A stretch of DNA of 64,000 nt from Halomonas litopenaei (GTDB lineage Bacteria > Pseudomonadota > Gammaproteobacteria > Pseudomonadales > Halomonadaceae): positions 248,001-312,000 of the forward strand of contig NZ_JAEKJT010000005.1 of the NCBI RefSeq assembly GCF_017303055.1. Direction: 5' to 3'. The position numbers and the translations under genes were made by a program. Of the stretch, positions 1-9,400 are shown one piece after another. The notes below the pieces were generated by a model, which did no database searches, was not told the origin of the DNA, and was given only the letters and a program-made list of their open reading frames with translations. Within the stretch, counting starts at the first letter, position 1, and every line of letters begins with the position of its first letter.

Positions 1-1420
1 CTTCCAGCAGCGTCGGCAGGGTATCCATGGTCGTCGCTTGGGTCGAGATACGGGCAGGTGTCAACGCGTTGCCCATCATCATCAAGGTGTTGGTCCTGGG
101 GGTCTGGATCAGTTGGTCCCAGGCGGACACACGCATAGTCAGGTGGTCACTGGCAATGACGACCAGGGTGTTATCCAGCAGTTGCTCGTCTTCCAGCTGC
201 TCAAGCAGACGCCGGGTGAGCCAGCCTGAGCACTTCACCGCGTACAGGATATCGACACCGTCGTGCACACCCTGTTCGGCCTCGCACGCCTGGGACGGAT
301 AGCCCGCCGGGGCATGGGCGGACAGGTTCAGCAGCGTCATGTTCCATGGCCCCTGCTGGCGGTCCAGGCGGCGTATCTCGTCCACCGCCATCTCGTAGAG
401 GCTATCGTCGTAGAGCCCCCAGCTGTTGAGGTATTGGCTGTCATCCAGGCGCTCCACCAGCTGTTCTCGGCCCAGTACGCGCTGGTAGGCGTGGTCGGTG
501 TAGAACAACCCCTTGCCGGCGAACTCGGTGCTGGCTCCGCCCATGAAGGTCTGGCGGTAGCCGAGGCGTGCGAGCAAATCCCCCAGGCAGTCGACTCCAG
601 GAACCACGTGGTGCAGGGGATCGAACTGACTGTCATGCAGCAGCCCCGCTGGCATCAGCGGCGTGCCACACTGGCTGGCAATCATGCCGGCCATGGTCCA
701 GCCCGTATTATCGATCTGGCGCACGTTATCAAAGACGACGGCCTGGGGCTCCAGTGCCGCGAGGTCGGCGTAGGCGTCGCCAAAGCGCGCCGTGTCCGAG
801 TAGGTGCGCTCCAGGCTTTCAAGATAGATCAGCAGCAGGTTGGGCGGGCGCTGGGGCGCCTTGAGAATGACTGGATCCACGTAGCGACGATCGAGCCAGG
901 TCCCTGGGTCTGTGACCACCGCGGCGCCGCGCTGGCCCATGGAGTAGAACATGGGATTGCCCAGCAGCAGCACGAAGGCCAGCCAGTGGTCCCAGCGTTG
1001 CCAGCGGTAATCGGCCCGCACCAGCCAGGTATAGCCGGCAAGGATCAGCACCATGGCCAAGGTATAGATGATGGCGGCAATCGTCCGCTCGCTGCCCCCA
1101 TGCTGCGAGATGCCCGCCTGGAGGTGAAAGTAGACAGCACCCATATCCACCTGTCCGAAGCTGCTGGCCAGATAGACATAGATCCCCCAGAACGCCAGTG
1201 GAACCAACGCCCAGGGGATGACCCGGATACGCAAGCGAGGCGGTGGCGGATCGCCCCAGCGCTTCCAGCCAGCCACCAGGCACCAGATGATCGCCGGTAT
1301 CGGCAGGCACCAACCGGGCAGGCGCGTGACCATGACCACGGCATGACCTATGGCCAGGCCCAGCAGCAGGTGGACGGCCCAGCGCAGCCAGGGAGACGTG
1401 ATAGGGAAAGGTACAGGCAT
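1..1420 (-). CDS. OpgB-like phosphoglycerol transferase, 3' end cut off by window edge
   Basis: Membrane sulfatase-fold enzyme of the OpgB/LtaS type, which transfers phosphoglycerol from phosphatidylglycerol to periplasmic glucans or other envelope glycans. About 473 residues are visible from the ATG at 1420; the C-terminus lies outside the window. The N-terminal part has about four hydrophobic segments (residues 12-32, 40-51, 68-85, 112-130). The periplasmic domain follows with LLLIYLESLERTY (metal-binding Glu), NTGWTMAGMIASQCG (the Thr is the expected nucleophile) and VIASDHLTMR (metal-binding Asp-His). These motifs match OpgB more closely than LptA/EptA ethanolamine transferases. It is the last gene of a minus-strand run of envelope genes. 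The acceptor (osmoregulated glucan or LPS core) cannot be told from sequence. Confidence 0.82.
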   Translation of the reverse strand, partial: MPVPFPITSPWLRWAVHLLLGLAIGHAVVMVTRLPGWCLPIPAIIWCLVAGWKRWGDPPPPRLRIRVIPWALVPLAFWGIYVYLASSFGQVDMGAVYFHLQAGISQHGGSERTIAAIIYTLAMVLILAGYTWLVRADYRWQRWDHWLAFVLLLGNPMFYSMGQRGAAVVTDPGTWLDRRYVDPVILKAPQRPPNLLLIYLESLERTYSDTARFGDAYADLAALEPQAVVFDNVRQIDNTGWTMAGMIASQCGTPLMPAGLLHDSQFDPLHHVVPGVDCLGDLLARLGYRQTFMGGASTEFAGKGLFYTDHAYQRVLGREQLVERLDDSQYLNSWGLYDDSLYEMAVDEIRRLDRQQGPWNMTLLNLSAHAPAGYPSQACEAEQGVHDGVDILYAVKCSGWLTRRLLEQLEDEQLLDNTLVVIASDHLTMRVSAWDQLIQTPRTNTLMMMGNALTPARISTQATTMDTLPTLLE

Positions 1421-1519
1421 GTTCGAGGCGCCCAAAGGTCAATCCATGAAGCCATTGTCGCCCGGGAGTCGCGAATCAGCAGTGCTGACCGCGGAGGTGC
1501 GAATCCTTCGCTTGACGCA

Positions 1520-2332
1520 CTAGCGCGTCGACGTCGAGTCGTCGTTACCTGACGACCCGGTTGGACGGCTTCCCTGGCGCTCGGCTCGCTCGTTTTCGTG
1601 CAGTTCGTTCAGCTTTGCATACTTCATGTACGCATGGAATGCCGTCGTGATCGCGACGGTCATACCATCCTGACCCTGCAGCAGACCTCCCTTCAGCACC
1701 AGCTTGCGCAGCATGGCGGTGAGCGCATGCAGGCTGGGGCGAAGCGCAGAGGGGGTGACACCCCGTTCCCTCATCGCCCAGGCATCCCGGGTCGACAGCT
1801 GATCGATCCGCTGCATCCAGTGTGACAGGTCACGGTAGGTGAAATGGCTCAGGTGAGCATCGACATCGACCACCGTTGGCGCCTTGACGGATGAGTGCGC
1901 CTTCTTGGGCAGATAGCCCGAGGTCGTGCGGTTGTATAACCGCGTTACCGGATCAGGATAGAAGCCCGCGGCACGTATCCAGTGTCGACCTGCGAAGTTG
2001 CGTCGACGAAAGCGATAGGCCGTCTGTGGGTCTTCCAAGGTCAGCTCGCGAATGGCGGCGACAGCGTCGTCATCGAGCCGTTCATCGGCATCCAGCGCCA
2101 GGATCCAGTCATGTCGTGCCTGGGGGACGGCAAAGGCTTTCTGCGGCCCATCACCCAGATAGGGTTGATGAATCACCTTCGCACCCGCCGCCTCGGCCAG
2201 CGCTACGGTGTCATCGTCGCTGCCGGAGTCCACCACGATGATTTCATCGCACACGGGTTGCAGCGACGCGATGGCCCCTTCGACATTGTCCTGTTCGTTG
2301 AGAGTAATGATGATGCCGGTAATCGGAGTCAT
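1520..2332 (-). CDS. Family 2 glycosyltransferase (WaaE/KdtX type)
   Basis: A 270-residue GT2 transferase, probably adding a sugar to the inner core of LPS. It starts ITGIIITLNEQDNVEGAI, followed by IVVDSGSDDDT (nucleotide-sugar binding) and ALDADERL, the Asp-rich metal motif, around residue 90. The pattern and length fit the WaaE/KdtX family. I chose the ATG at 2332 because the open frame upstream has no family similarity and the conserved Ile-Thr-Leu-Asn-Glu stretch should lie near the N-terminus. It sits between a GT9 enzyme and the OpgB-like gene, in the same direction. The sugar it transfers is not predictable. Confidence 0.85.
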   Translation of the reverse strand: MTPITGIIITLNEQDNVEGAIASLQPVCDEIIVVDSGSDDDTVALAEAAGAKVIHQPYLGDGPQKAFAVPQARHDWILALDADERLDDDAVAAIRELTLEDPQTAYRFRRRNFAGRHWIRAAGFYPDPVTRLYNRTTSGYLPKKAHSSVKAPTVVDVDAHLSHFTYRDLSHWMQRIDQLSTRDAWAMRERGVTPSALRPSLHALTAMLRKLVLKGGLLQGQDGMTVAITTAFHAYMKYAKLNELHENERAERQGSRPTGSSGNDDSTSTR

Positions 2333-2473
2333 GGCGACATGCCTGCTGTGGTGATGCGAAAGATGAAGCGAACGACCCGCTGACGGACAGTAGACGCGGT
2401 GTCCAGTGTGCATCAGCGTGTCAGGACTATGCGGGTGTGCACAACAAAAGTCGATGGGTGCCGTTGGTCCTGG

Positions 2474-2501
2474 GCTTAGCAAATCAGGCTTGGCAAATCA
2501 G
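2474..2501. repeat. 14-bp direct tandem duplication
   Basis: GCTTAGCAAATCAG is followed directly by GCTTGGCAAATCAG (one mismatch) in the 200-bp space between the GT2 and GT9 genes. It is one of several 11-14 bp tandem duplications in intergenic DNA of this window. Confidence 0.8.
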
Positions 2502-2532
2502 GCCTAGCGACACTGGGTTGGCAAGACACGAC

Positions 2533-3630
2533 TCATGACGTGGCTCGCCTGTCGGCGTCGACCAGTGTCGCCGCGATGGCTGCTGCGGCCTCGTCCAGGT
2601 CTACCGCGGACATGTCGCGAGCCTGGTCCCCTGGGGGCGGGTGAAAGGCCAGCCGATGTTCAGGGGCATTGCAGGTTTGCCAGCGCAGCGGTGTCGCTGA
2701 ACGGTGGGACGGGTAGAAGCCTACCGTGATCACGTCGAGACAGCCCGCGATATGCAGCGGGCCGGTGGAGCCAGCAACGAAGGCGTCAGCGGCGGCGATA
2801 CTGCAGGCAAAGTCAGCGAGCCCTGCGGCAGGGGGCAGACGCCGGGCGCTTAGGCCAGCGCTTTCCAGGCGGGCGACAAGAGTATTCGCTACCGCGTCTT
2901 CCCCGGGCCCAGCGGTGACGATCCAGTGGGGCTGAGTGGCGCCCTGCTGCCGCATGCGGCGATCGACGTCCTGTGCCAGCTGGGCGTAGGCGTCGGGGCT
3001 GAGGTTGACCGCTGACCCCCCGCTGCCAGGATGCAGATAGATCCAGCTCCCGGTGGAGGCAAGACCAAGTTGGCTGGCCAGCGCCAGGCGACGTTGCTCC
3101 CTGTCTCCCTCGGGTTGAGGCCAGAAGGGTGGGCGGACGGCTTCGCCCGGTGACAGCGCCAAGGCTTCGACCATCGCCTCTGCCAATTGCTGGTTGTAGA
3201 CGTATTCGGGCCGGTCAGAACGGGATCTGCGCTGAGTGATCCGGCGGTTGTAGAATAGCTGCGCCCACTTGGTCGCGGGGGCCATGCGCAGCGGAATCCC
3301 GGCACGCAACCCTAGCCAACCGATCCGCGTGGTGGAAAACAGCGTCAGCAGTGCGGTGAAGTGCCCCTGGCGCAGAGATGCGAGCAGCTGACGCTGCTGC
3401 GCTTTCGGCGCGTCGTCGCCTGGGTCCAGAATCACTTCGTCGATCCACGGGCATAGCCTGGCGACGGGCGCCGTGTAGGATGGCACCAGCGCGGTAATAT
3501 GTGGTGCCGGGCGTGCTGCCTTCAGCGTGGCCAGGGCTGGCCAGGCAAGCATGAAGTCGCCAAGCTTGTCGTTGCGCACCACCAACAGTCGAGGGGTGCT
3601 TGCGTCGGCCGTGGCCGTCGTTGATGTCAT
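2533..3630 (-). CDS. Family 9 glycosyltransferase (heptosyltransferase-like)
   Basis: A 365-residue GT9 protein of the heptosyltransferase superfamily, cytoplasmic, probably acting in LPS core assembly. Seen: the N-terminal acceptor-side motif LLVVRNDKLGDFMLAWPAL, the phosphate-binding LHPGSGGSAVNL near the middle, and the C-terminal FVAGSTGPLHIAGCL that contacts the nucleotide-sugar. ATG at 3630 has GGGAG five bases upstream; two in-frame ATGs further upstream lack this. It is transcribed away from the GT4 gene at 3668, with only 37 bp between the starts, so both promoters must be compact or lie within the neighbouring coding sequence. Which heptose or hexose it moves is unknown. Confidence 0.85.
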   Translation of the reverse strand: MTSTTATADASTPRLLVVRNDKLGDFMLAWPALATLKAARPAPHITALVPSYTAPVARLCPWIDEVILDPGDDAPKAQQRQLLASLRQGHFTALLTLFSTTRIGWLGLRAGIPLRMAPATKWAQLFYNRRITQRRSRSDRPEYVYNQQLAEAMVEALALSPGEAVRPPFWPQPEGDREQRRLALASQLGLASTGSWIYLHPGSGGSAVNLSPDAYAQLAQDVDRRMRQQGATQPHWIVTAGPGEDAVANTLVARLESAGLSARRLPPAAGLADFACSIAAADAFVAGSTGPLHIAGCLDVITVGFYPSHRSATPLRWQTCNAPEHRLAFHPPPGDQARDMSAVDLDEAAAAIAATLVDADRRATS

Positions 3631-3667
3631 CAGGGCTCCCGAGCCCGCCATCGGAAAGGAGACCACC

Positions 3668-4801
3668 TTGAGTCACAAGGTCATGCATATCTGCCTGTCG
3701 GACGGCTGGGGCGGACTGGAAATGTATCCGGCGAGGATTATACCGGAGCTGGCCGCCCGTGGGTGGGAGACGCACGCTCTGGCACTGGCGGACTCACGGG
3801 TAGCGCAAAGCCTCGAAGGCGCTGGTGTCGTCCCTCTGACCGCTGCCTCGCGCACGTCAGCGCTGTTTGCCGTGGGGCGTTGGCTGGCGTATCTGCGCGA
3901 GCACGACATTCGTCTGCTGCATTGCCACAAGTCCAGCGATCTGCGACTCGCTGCACTGCTGGCGACGCTGAGGCCGAGCCTGGGCGTGATCTTTACCGAC
4001 CATATGGGCGTCACGCGGCCGAAGAAGGACCTCTACCACCGCTGGGCCTACGGCAAGGTCGATCGATTGCTGTCGATCAGTGACGCGACCCGTCGTCGTA
4101 ACCTCAAGGCCTTTCCACTGCCCGCCGAACGTATCCAGCGGCTGTATCTGGGGATCGATCCGGCGGCGTTGGCACCGCGCCTGGATGCGGGTGAGCGGCG
4201 CGCCCTTCGAAGTAGCCTGGGCCTGCCGGCCAAGGCGGTGACCATCGGGGTGGCGGGTCGGCTGACACCCGGCAAGGGACAGCAGGTGTTCATCGAAGCG
4301 CTGGCTCTGCTGCTGCGCGAACATCCGGCACTCGACGTGCACGGGGTCATCGTTGGCGGTCTGGCAGCAGAAGAGGGTAGCCGCGAGGAGTACGTGGCGG
4401 AGCTCCAGGCGCGAGTCGAGGAGGTGGGACTGTCATCGAGGGTGACCTTCACCGGGTTTCGACGGGATCTCGCGCGGTTATTCGAAGTGCTCGACGTGGT
4501 GTGCGTGCCGTCACGCAATGAAGCCTTCGGACTGACAGTGATCGAAGCGATGGCGGCAGGCAAGGCGGTGATCGGCTCACGCAGTGGTGCCATTCCTGAA
4601 CTTATCGATAGCCACAGTGGCCGCCTGGCAGATCCCCAGGCGCCCCAGGAATGGGCATCTGCGATGGCCGAGCTGTCGGCCGACAGTGAGCTGCGAGCGC
4701 GTCTGGGCAGCGAGGCAAGGCTCAGGGTGAAACAGCATTTCCTGCTGTCACGCCACGTCGAGGGACTGATCGATGTCTACGCTGACGTCATCGACGCTTA
4801 G
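3668..4801 (+). CDS. Family 4 glycosyltransferase
   Basis: A 377-residue GT-B enzyme of family GT4 (WaaG-like fold), expected to extend the LPS core on the cytoplasmic face. It has the N-terminal GGLE motif in CLSDGWGGLEMYPARII, a hinge with VAGRLTPGKGQQVFIEAL, and the C-terminal EX7E nucleotide-sugar motif in NEAFGLTVIEAMAAGKAV. The start is taken as TTG at 3668 because AAGGAG (3656-3661) stands at ideal spacing; the ATG at 3683 is too far from it and would also clip the first strand. Its last four bases overlap the stop of the convergent kdkA gene. Confidence 0.83.
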   Translation: MSHKVMHICLSDGWGGLEMYPARIIPELAARGWETHALALADSRVAQSLEGAGVVPLTAASRTSALFAVGRWLAYLREHDIRLLHCHKSSDLRLAALLATLRPSLGVIFTDHMGVTRPKKDLYHRWAYGKVDRLLSISDATRRRNLKAFPLPAERIQRLYLGIDPAALAPRLDAGERRALRSSLGLPAKAVTIGVAGRLTPGKGQQVFIEALALLLREHPALDVHGVIVGGLAAEEGSREEYVAELQARVEEVGLSSRVTFTGFRRDLARLFEVLDVVCVPSRNEAFGLTVIEAMAAGKAVIGSRSGAIPELIDSHSGRLADPQAPQEWASAMAELSADSELRARLGSEARLRVKQHFLLSRHVEGLIDVYADVIDA

Positions 4802-5538
4802 TGGGAGCCAGAGCCTTCCTCAGAACGGTAGCCTCGCTGGATCTCTGCCAGTGCCTGGGCGGCGGCTGTTGAGGTTGCACAGAAGCGCTCAAGGGAGCGA
4901 CCCAGACGTGCCAGGTTGGCGTCCTGCCAGCGCCCGGGGCGGCGCAGGCGACAGCGATCAAGGTCGATCAGCCAGACCTGCCTTGTGGTGTCGATGAGCA
5001 GGTTACGTGCGTTGAGGTCGACATGATCCAGGCCCTGGACGTGGCACCGCCGGATCACGCGTCCGACGTCGGCCAGCAGCTCGGCATCGACCTCGTGGCT
5101 GGCCAGTGCCTCGGCCAGAGCACGAGTCTGGGGCAGGCGCTGGGTGATCAGCGCGGCCTGATAGGTGGGCCCCTGACGTATGACGCCCCCCAGGATCGGC
5201 CGTGGCACCGGCAGCCCGGCGTCAAACAGCGTAGCGGTCAGTTCTACCTCGCGGAAGGCGCGGGTGCGTTCGATGCCGGTCCACAGGTAGTGACTGCGAG
5301 ACAGGCGTGCCACCATACCGCCACGCCGATAGGGTCTCAGCACCCATTGCTGCTCGCCCAGATCGAGAAACAGACTCTGGCCTCGACCAGGCGCCTGGCC
5401 GACGACATGACCACTGTCTCGCCAGTATTCCGGGTCCAGCAAGGACGCTCCGATTTGTGGCGTTAGACCAGCGTCACATAAACTAGTGGCATCGTATAAA
5501 ATGCCCACCTTTCCTGATTGATACGTTGCCAACCGCAT
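4798..5538 (-). CDS. kdkA: 3-deoxy-D-manno-octulosonic acid (Kdo) kinase
   Basis: A 246-residue kinase-fold protein of the KdkA/RfaP family that phosphorylates Kdo in the inner core (typical of lipid A-Kdo1-P cores). Seen: GRGQSLFLDLGEQQWVLRPY with the RRGG turn at about 71-74, PVPRPI, the catalytic loop HVDLNARNLL at 172-181 and the metal motif IDLDRCR at 191. Length matches the family. ATG at 5538 has AGAGGA six bases upstream. Both ends overlap opposite-strand genes: four bases at the stop (with the GT4 gene) and two bases at the start, where CATG provides the start codons of this gene and of the next GT9 gene. Confidence 0.88.
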   Translation of the reverse strand: MRLATYQSGKVGILYDATSLCDAGLTPQIGASLLDPEYWRDSGHVVGQAPGRGQSLFLDLGEQQWVLRPYRRGGMVARLSRSHYLWTGIERTRAFREVELTATLFDAGLPVPRPILGGVIRQGPTYQAALITQRLPQTRALAEALASHEVDAELLADVGRVIRRCHVQGLDHVDLNARNLLIDTTRQVWLIDLDRCRLRRPGRWQDANLARLGRSLERFCATSTAAAQALAEIQRGYRSEEGSGSH

Positions 5539-6646
5539 GAAGCATCCTCTGCCCGCTCGTCCAGCCCACATCGGCGTGCTGCGTCTCTCCGCCCTGGGAG
5601 ATGTCTGCAACCTGGTGCCCACGGTTCGAGCCCTGCAGCGCCAATGGCCCGAAGCGCGGATCACCTGGATCATCGGCAAGGGCGAACACAGTCTACTGAC
5701 GGGCTTGTCAGGGGTCGAGTTCATCGTCTACGACAAGTCCACTGGCCTCAAGGGCATGCGCGCGCTGTGGCGAGAACTGGCCGATACACGGTTTGATGTG
5801 CTGCTGCACATGCAGCAAGCGCTGCGGGCCAGTGTGCTGTCACTGGGACTCAAGGCCGATGTTCGGGTGGGTTTTGATCCGGCTCGCGCCAAGGATCGTC
5901 AGTACTGGTTTACCCATCGTCAGCTGGCCCCGCGTGATCGTGCTCACGTTCTCGAGTCCTTCATGGACTTTGCTCGCTTGATGGGCGTCGAGGATGACAG
6001 CCTGGAGTGGCGCCTGCCGATACCCGAGGCGGCTTACCAGGAAGCCCGTGAGCTGACCGGGGAGGCGGGCTACGTGTTGATCAGCCCCTGTGCAAACCCG
6101 CGTCTGCGCAATTTCCGCAACTGGTCGGCAGAAGGCTACGCCGCCGTGGTCGAGCATGCCTGGACCCAATATGGCCTGAAGACCGTCATGACCGGTGGCG
6201 GCAGCACCCAGGAAAGAGAGATGGGCTCGCGCATCCAGGGCCTGTGCCAGAGTGATGCGGTGATCGACGCCATCGGTGGCACGTCGCTCAAGGGCCTGCT
6301 GGCGCTGATCGATCGGGCCCGTGCGGTCATCGCTCCGGATTCAGGACCCGTGCATATGGCCAATGCCCTGAACACACCGGTGGTGGGCCTGTTTGCGACG
6401 ACCAATCCGGATCGTGCCGCCCCATACCTGTGGCGAGACTATGTGGTCAATCGCTACCCCGACGCCGTGCGCCAGTTCCTGCACGAGGACGCTGCCACTA
6501 TCACCTGGGGGCAGCGGGTGCGTCACCCGGACGCGATGTCCCTGATCAGCGCTGACGACGTCATTGCGCAGCTAGACCGACTGCTGGCCGATACTGCCGC
6601 CTCTTCCCGCTCCGACCTCGATAGGGAGTCCCCCGATGAAGCTTGA
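5537..6646 (+). CDS. Family 9 glycosyltransferase (lipopolysaccharide heptosyltransferase-like)
   Basis: A 369-residue GT9 protein, first gene of a run with hldE and waaA, so probably a core heptosyltransferase. Motifs: [19 protein letters not shown] at the N-terminus, [18 protein letters not shown] in the middle and [18 protein letters not shown] at the C-terminus. Its final 11 bases overlap the start of hldE, which suggests translational coupling. No clear ribosome binding site precedes the ATG at 5537; a GTG at 5576 would be too short at the N-terminus. A TATAAA box at 5495-5500, inside kdkA, is a possible -10 for the operon. Whether it is WaaC, WaaF or a third heptosyltransferase is not decided by sequence alone. 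Confidence 0.83.
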   Translation: MKHPLPARPAHIGVLRLSALGDVCNLVPTVRALQRQWPEARITWIIGKGEHSLLTGLSGVEFIVYDKSTGLKGMRALWRELADTRFDVLLHMQQALRASVLSLGLKADVRVGFDPARAKDRQYWFTHRQLAPRDRAHVLESFMDFARLMGVEDDSLEWRLPIPEAAYQEARELTGEAGYVLISPCANPRLRNFRNWSAEGYAAVVEHAWTQYGLKTVMTGGGSTQEREMGSRIQGLCQSDAVIDAIGGTSLKGLLALIDRARAVIAPDSGPVHMANALNTPVVGLFATTNPDRAAPYLWRDYVVNRYPDAVRQFLHEDAATITWGQRVRHPDAMSLISADDVIAQLDRLLADTAASSRSDLDRESPDEA

Positions 6647-8066
6647 TTTGACCGCGCTTGAGCGCTCCCGCGTACTGGTGGTGGGCGACGTCATGCTGGA
6701 CCGCTACTGGCATGGGGGAACCTCGCGGATCTCGCCCGAGGCGCCGGTGCCGGTGGTGCGGGTGGAAGAGTGCGAAGATCGTCCCGGGGGCGCCGCCAAC
6801 GTTGCGCTGAACATTGCCTCGCTGGGCGCTCATGCGGCGCTGGCTGGGTTGGTCGGGGACGATGACAATGCCGACCGCCTGACGACTCGCCTGGAGGAGG
6901 TGGGAGTAAGTACTCACTTCCACCGTACTCCTGGTGTGCCCACGATTACCAAGCTTAGGGTAATGAGCCGCAACCAGCAGCTGATCCGCCTGGATTTCGA
7001 GGACGGGCTCGACAAGATCGATACCAGCGAACTGGCCCCGCGACTGGTAGAGGCCACCGACAGTTTCGACCTGGTGATCCTGTCCGACTATGGCAAGGGC
7101 ACCCTGGCCAATGTCGAAGCGGTCATTCCCGAGATGCGCCGTGCCGGCAAGCGCGTGCTGGTGGATCCCAAGGGCAGCGATTTTCGCCGCTACCGCGGTG
7201 CCAGCGTGATTACCCCCAATCTGGCCGAGTTCGAGGCGGTGGTCGGGCCTTGCCCGAGCGATGACATCCTGGCCAGCAAGGGAGAAGCGCTGCGCCAGGA
7301 GCTGGACCTGGAAGCGCTGCTGATCACCCGCAGCGAAAAGGGCATGACGCTGATTCGCGAAGGGCAAGATCCCTTGCACCTGCCGACCCGAGCACGTGAG
7401 GTCTACGATGTGACCGGTGCCGGCGATACCGTGATTGCCGTGCTTGGGCTGGCTCTTGCCGCCGGGCATGGGTTTGCCGAGGCCATGACCTTGTCCAACC
7501 TGGCGGCGGGCCTGGTGGTGGCCAAGCCCGGCACCGCGACCCTGTCGATTGCCGAGCTTTATACCGCTCTGCATGGCGATAAGTTGGCCGAATTCGGCGT
7601 CATCGAAGAATGTCCGCTGGTGCTTGCGGTGCGCGCAGCTCAGGCGCGCGGTGAACGGGTCGTCATGACCAACGGCTGCTTCGACATTCTGCACGCAGGC
7701 CATGTGGCCTACCTGGAGCACGCTCGACAGCTGGGTGATCGCCTGATCGTGGCGGTCAACGATGACGAGTCTATCCGTCGGCTCAAGGGACCCAAGCGAC
7801 CGATCAACCCGCTTCACCGTCGGATGCAAGTGCTGGCGGGCCTGGGGGCCGTCGACTGGGTGGTGCCCTTCGCCGAAGAGACTCCGGCACGGCTGATCGA
7901 AGCCGTGCTGCCGGATGTACTGGTCAAGGGTGGTGACTATCGGCCCGAGGACATCGCGGGCGGCGAGGCGGTCCGCGCTGCCGGTGGCGAGGTCAAGGTG
8001 CTGGGCTTTGAGGACGGTGTCTCCACCACCGCCATGATATCGACCATCCTCGACCGCGAGGGCTGA
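6636..8066 (+). CDS. hldE: Bifunctional heptose 7-phosphate kinase / heptose 1-phosphate adenylyltransferase
   Basis: Makes ADP-D-glycero-beta-D-manno-heptose, the precursor for core heptoses. The 476-residue protein has the full two-domain order. A ribokinase-type kinase comes first ([13 protein letters not shown] at 15-27, [16 protein letters not shown] from 50, catalytic VTGAGDTV near 268). A cytidylyltransferase-like domain starts around 340 with [20 protein letters not shown]. Length equals that of E. coli HldE (477). It overlaps the upstream GT9 gene by 11 bases and is followed two bases later by waaA, so the three are very probably one operon. Confidence 0.97.
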   Translation: MKLDLTALERSRVLVVGDVMLDRYWHGGTSRISPEAPVPVVRVEECEDRPGGAANVALNIASLGAHAALAGLVGDDDNADRLTTRLEEVGVSTHFHRTPGVPTITKLRVMSRNQQLIRLDFEDGLDKIDTSELAPRLVEATDSFDLVILSDYGKGTLANVEAVIPEMRRAGKRVLVDPKGSDFRRYRGASVITPNLAEFEAVVGPCPSDDILASKGEALRQELDLEALLITRSEKGMTLIREGQDPLHLPTRAREVYDVTGAGDTVIAVLGLALAAGHGFAEAMTLSNLAAGLVVAKPGTATLSIAELYTALHGDKLAEFGVIEECPLVLAVRAAQARGERVVMTNGCFDILHAGHVAYLEHARQLGDRLIVAVNDDESIRRLKGPKRPINPLHRRMQVLAGLGAVDWVVPFAEETPARLIEAVLPDVLVKGGDYRPEDIAGGEAVRAAGGEVKVLGFEDGVSTTAMISTILDREG

Positions 8067-8068
8067 GC

Positions 8069-9400
8069 ATGCGCTGGCCGCGGCTTGCCTATTCAGGCGC
8101 GCTTTGCCTGCTCTCGCCGGTGATCTGGCGACGAGTGTGGCGGGAACAATTGGTGGGACGACCTCGAGCAGAGCGCCTTGGCTGTTTGCTGCCCTTCGCC
8201 GATGAGCGTCCAAGGCTCTGGCTCCATTGCGCATCGGTAGGAGAGGTCGTCGCCGCCCGCCCACTGATTCGAGCGCTGCGCTTGCGGCACCCTGATCATC
8301 GGCTGGTGGTCAGCACCATGACCGCCACCGGCGCCGAGCGCGTGGCCTCGTTGGCCGAGGACGTGCCTGAGGCGGAGGCTGCGGCCCCCTTGAGCCACGT
8401 TTTCGTGGCGCTGGACTTTCCTGGCGCGGCGCGGCGTTTCGTCCAGCGCCTGGCACCGCAGCAGGCCATCTTCTTCGAGACCGAGCTATGGCCTAACCTG
8501 CTCAACGCCTGTGTCCAGCAGAGCATTCCCGTTGCGGTGGTCAATGGACGACTGTCGCCACGCGCCTTTCGCGGCTATCGCCGGCTGCGCCCGCTGATGG
8601 CCCAGGCGCTGTCCTGTGTCGATTGGCTGGCGGCCAAGTCCAGAGACGACGCTGAGCGCTTCATCGCGCTAGGCATGGCGCCCCAGAATATTCAGGTCGT
8701 CGGCTCGATGAAGTTCGACATGACGGTGGATCCCGCCTCTCAGGTGGTGAGTGAGCGCTTGCACGCAGCCATTGGTCATCGACCGGTCTGGGTCGCAGGA
8801 TCGACCCATCCGGGTGAAGACGAGCAGTTGCTGGAGGTGCATCGACGGCTGCTGGAGCGCTTCCCGGATGCGTTGCTGGTGCTGGTACCGAGGCATCCGC
8901 AGCGCTTTGATGACGTCGCCGAACTGTGCCATGAGGCCGGTTTCGACACCGTCCGCCGTTCCCGCGGACGAGTGCCCAGCGCTCGGGTCCATGTGTATCT
9001 CGGTGACAGCATGGGCGAGCTGCAGGCCCTCTACGGGTGTGCCGACCTTGCGTTTGTGGGGGGCAGCCTCGTGCCGATCGGAGGACACAACCTGCTGGAG
9101 CCCGCCATGATGGGGGTGCCGGTGGTTACCGGGCCGCATCTGGAGAACTTCGCGGACGTCGCCCAGGCGTTGCGAGATGCCGGAGCGCTGGTCGAGGTTG
9201 CCGACGCCGAGGAACTGAGTGAGCGAGTGGCGGCGTTACTGGAAGATGGTGAACAGCGTCAGCGGCTCAGTGAGGCCGGGCAGCACGTGCTTGATACCCA
9301 TCGAGGTGCGTTGGACGCGACCCTCGATGGGCTGGATGCGCTTATCGATGCACGAAGCAGTGAGCGCGCACGGGAGCTTACGCCGGCAGTTGACGACTGA
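8069..9400 (+). CDS. waaA: 3-deoxy-D-manno-octulosonic acid transferase
   Basis: Kdo transferase (GT30), an inner-membrane-anchored enzyme that adds Kdo from CMP-Kdo to lipid IVA. It is 443 residues long. It has a short hydrophobic N-terminal anchor, [29 protein letters not shown] with the catalytic Glu pair, and the C-terminal [19 protein letters not shown] loop, all diagnostic of WaaA. Presence of kdkA two genes upstream suggests a mono-Kdo product that is then phosphorylated, but this enzyme's mono- or bifunctionality cannot be read from sequence. Its 3' end overlaps the convergent rpiA stop region by 23 bases. Confidence 0.96.
   Translation: MRWPRLAYSGALCLLSPVIWRRVWREQLVGRPRAERLGCLLPFADERPRLWLHCASVGEVVAARPLIRALRLRHPDHRLVVSTMTATGAERVASLAEDVPEAEAAAPLSHVFVALDFPGAARRFVQRLAPQQAIFFETELWPNLLNACVQQSIPVAVVNGRLSPRAFRGYRRLRPLMAQALSCVDWLAAKSRDDAERFIALGMAPQNIQVVGSMKFDMTVDPASQVVSERLHAAIGHRPVWVAGSTHPGEDEQLLEVHRRLLERFPDALLVLVPRHPQRFDDVAELCHEAGFDTVRRSRGRVPSARVHVYLGDSMGELQALYGCADLAFVGGSLVPIGGHNLLEPAMMGVPVVTGPHLENFADVAQALRDAGALVEVADAEELSERVAALLEDGEQRQRLSEAGQHVLDTHRGALDATLDGLDALIDARSSERARELTPAVDD

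Noticed and set aside
263..1552. Long plus-strand open frame (429 codons)
   Set aside because: It is antisense to the OpgB-like gene, rich in His, Gln and Arg, has no domain motif, and arises from the high G+C codon pattern of the real gene.
6561..8264. 567-codon minus-strand frame
   Set aside because: It lies exactly opposite hldE, whose motifs are unmistakable; the antisense product has no recognisable family.
9378..9400. 23-bp overlap of waaA and rpiA ends considered as a sequencing error
   Set aside because: Both C-termini look normal in length for their families, and convergent overlaps of this size are common in compact genomes.
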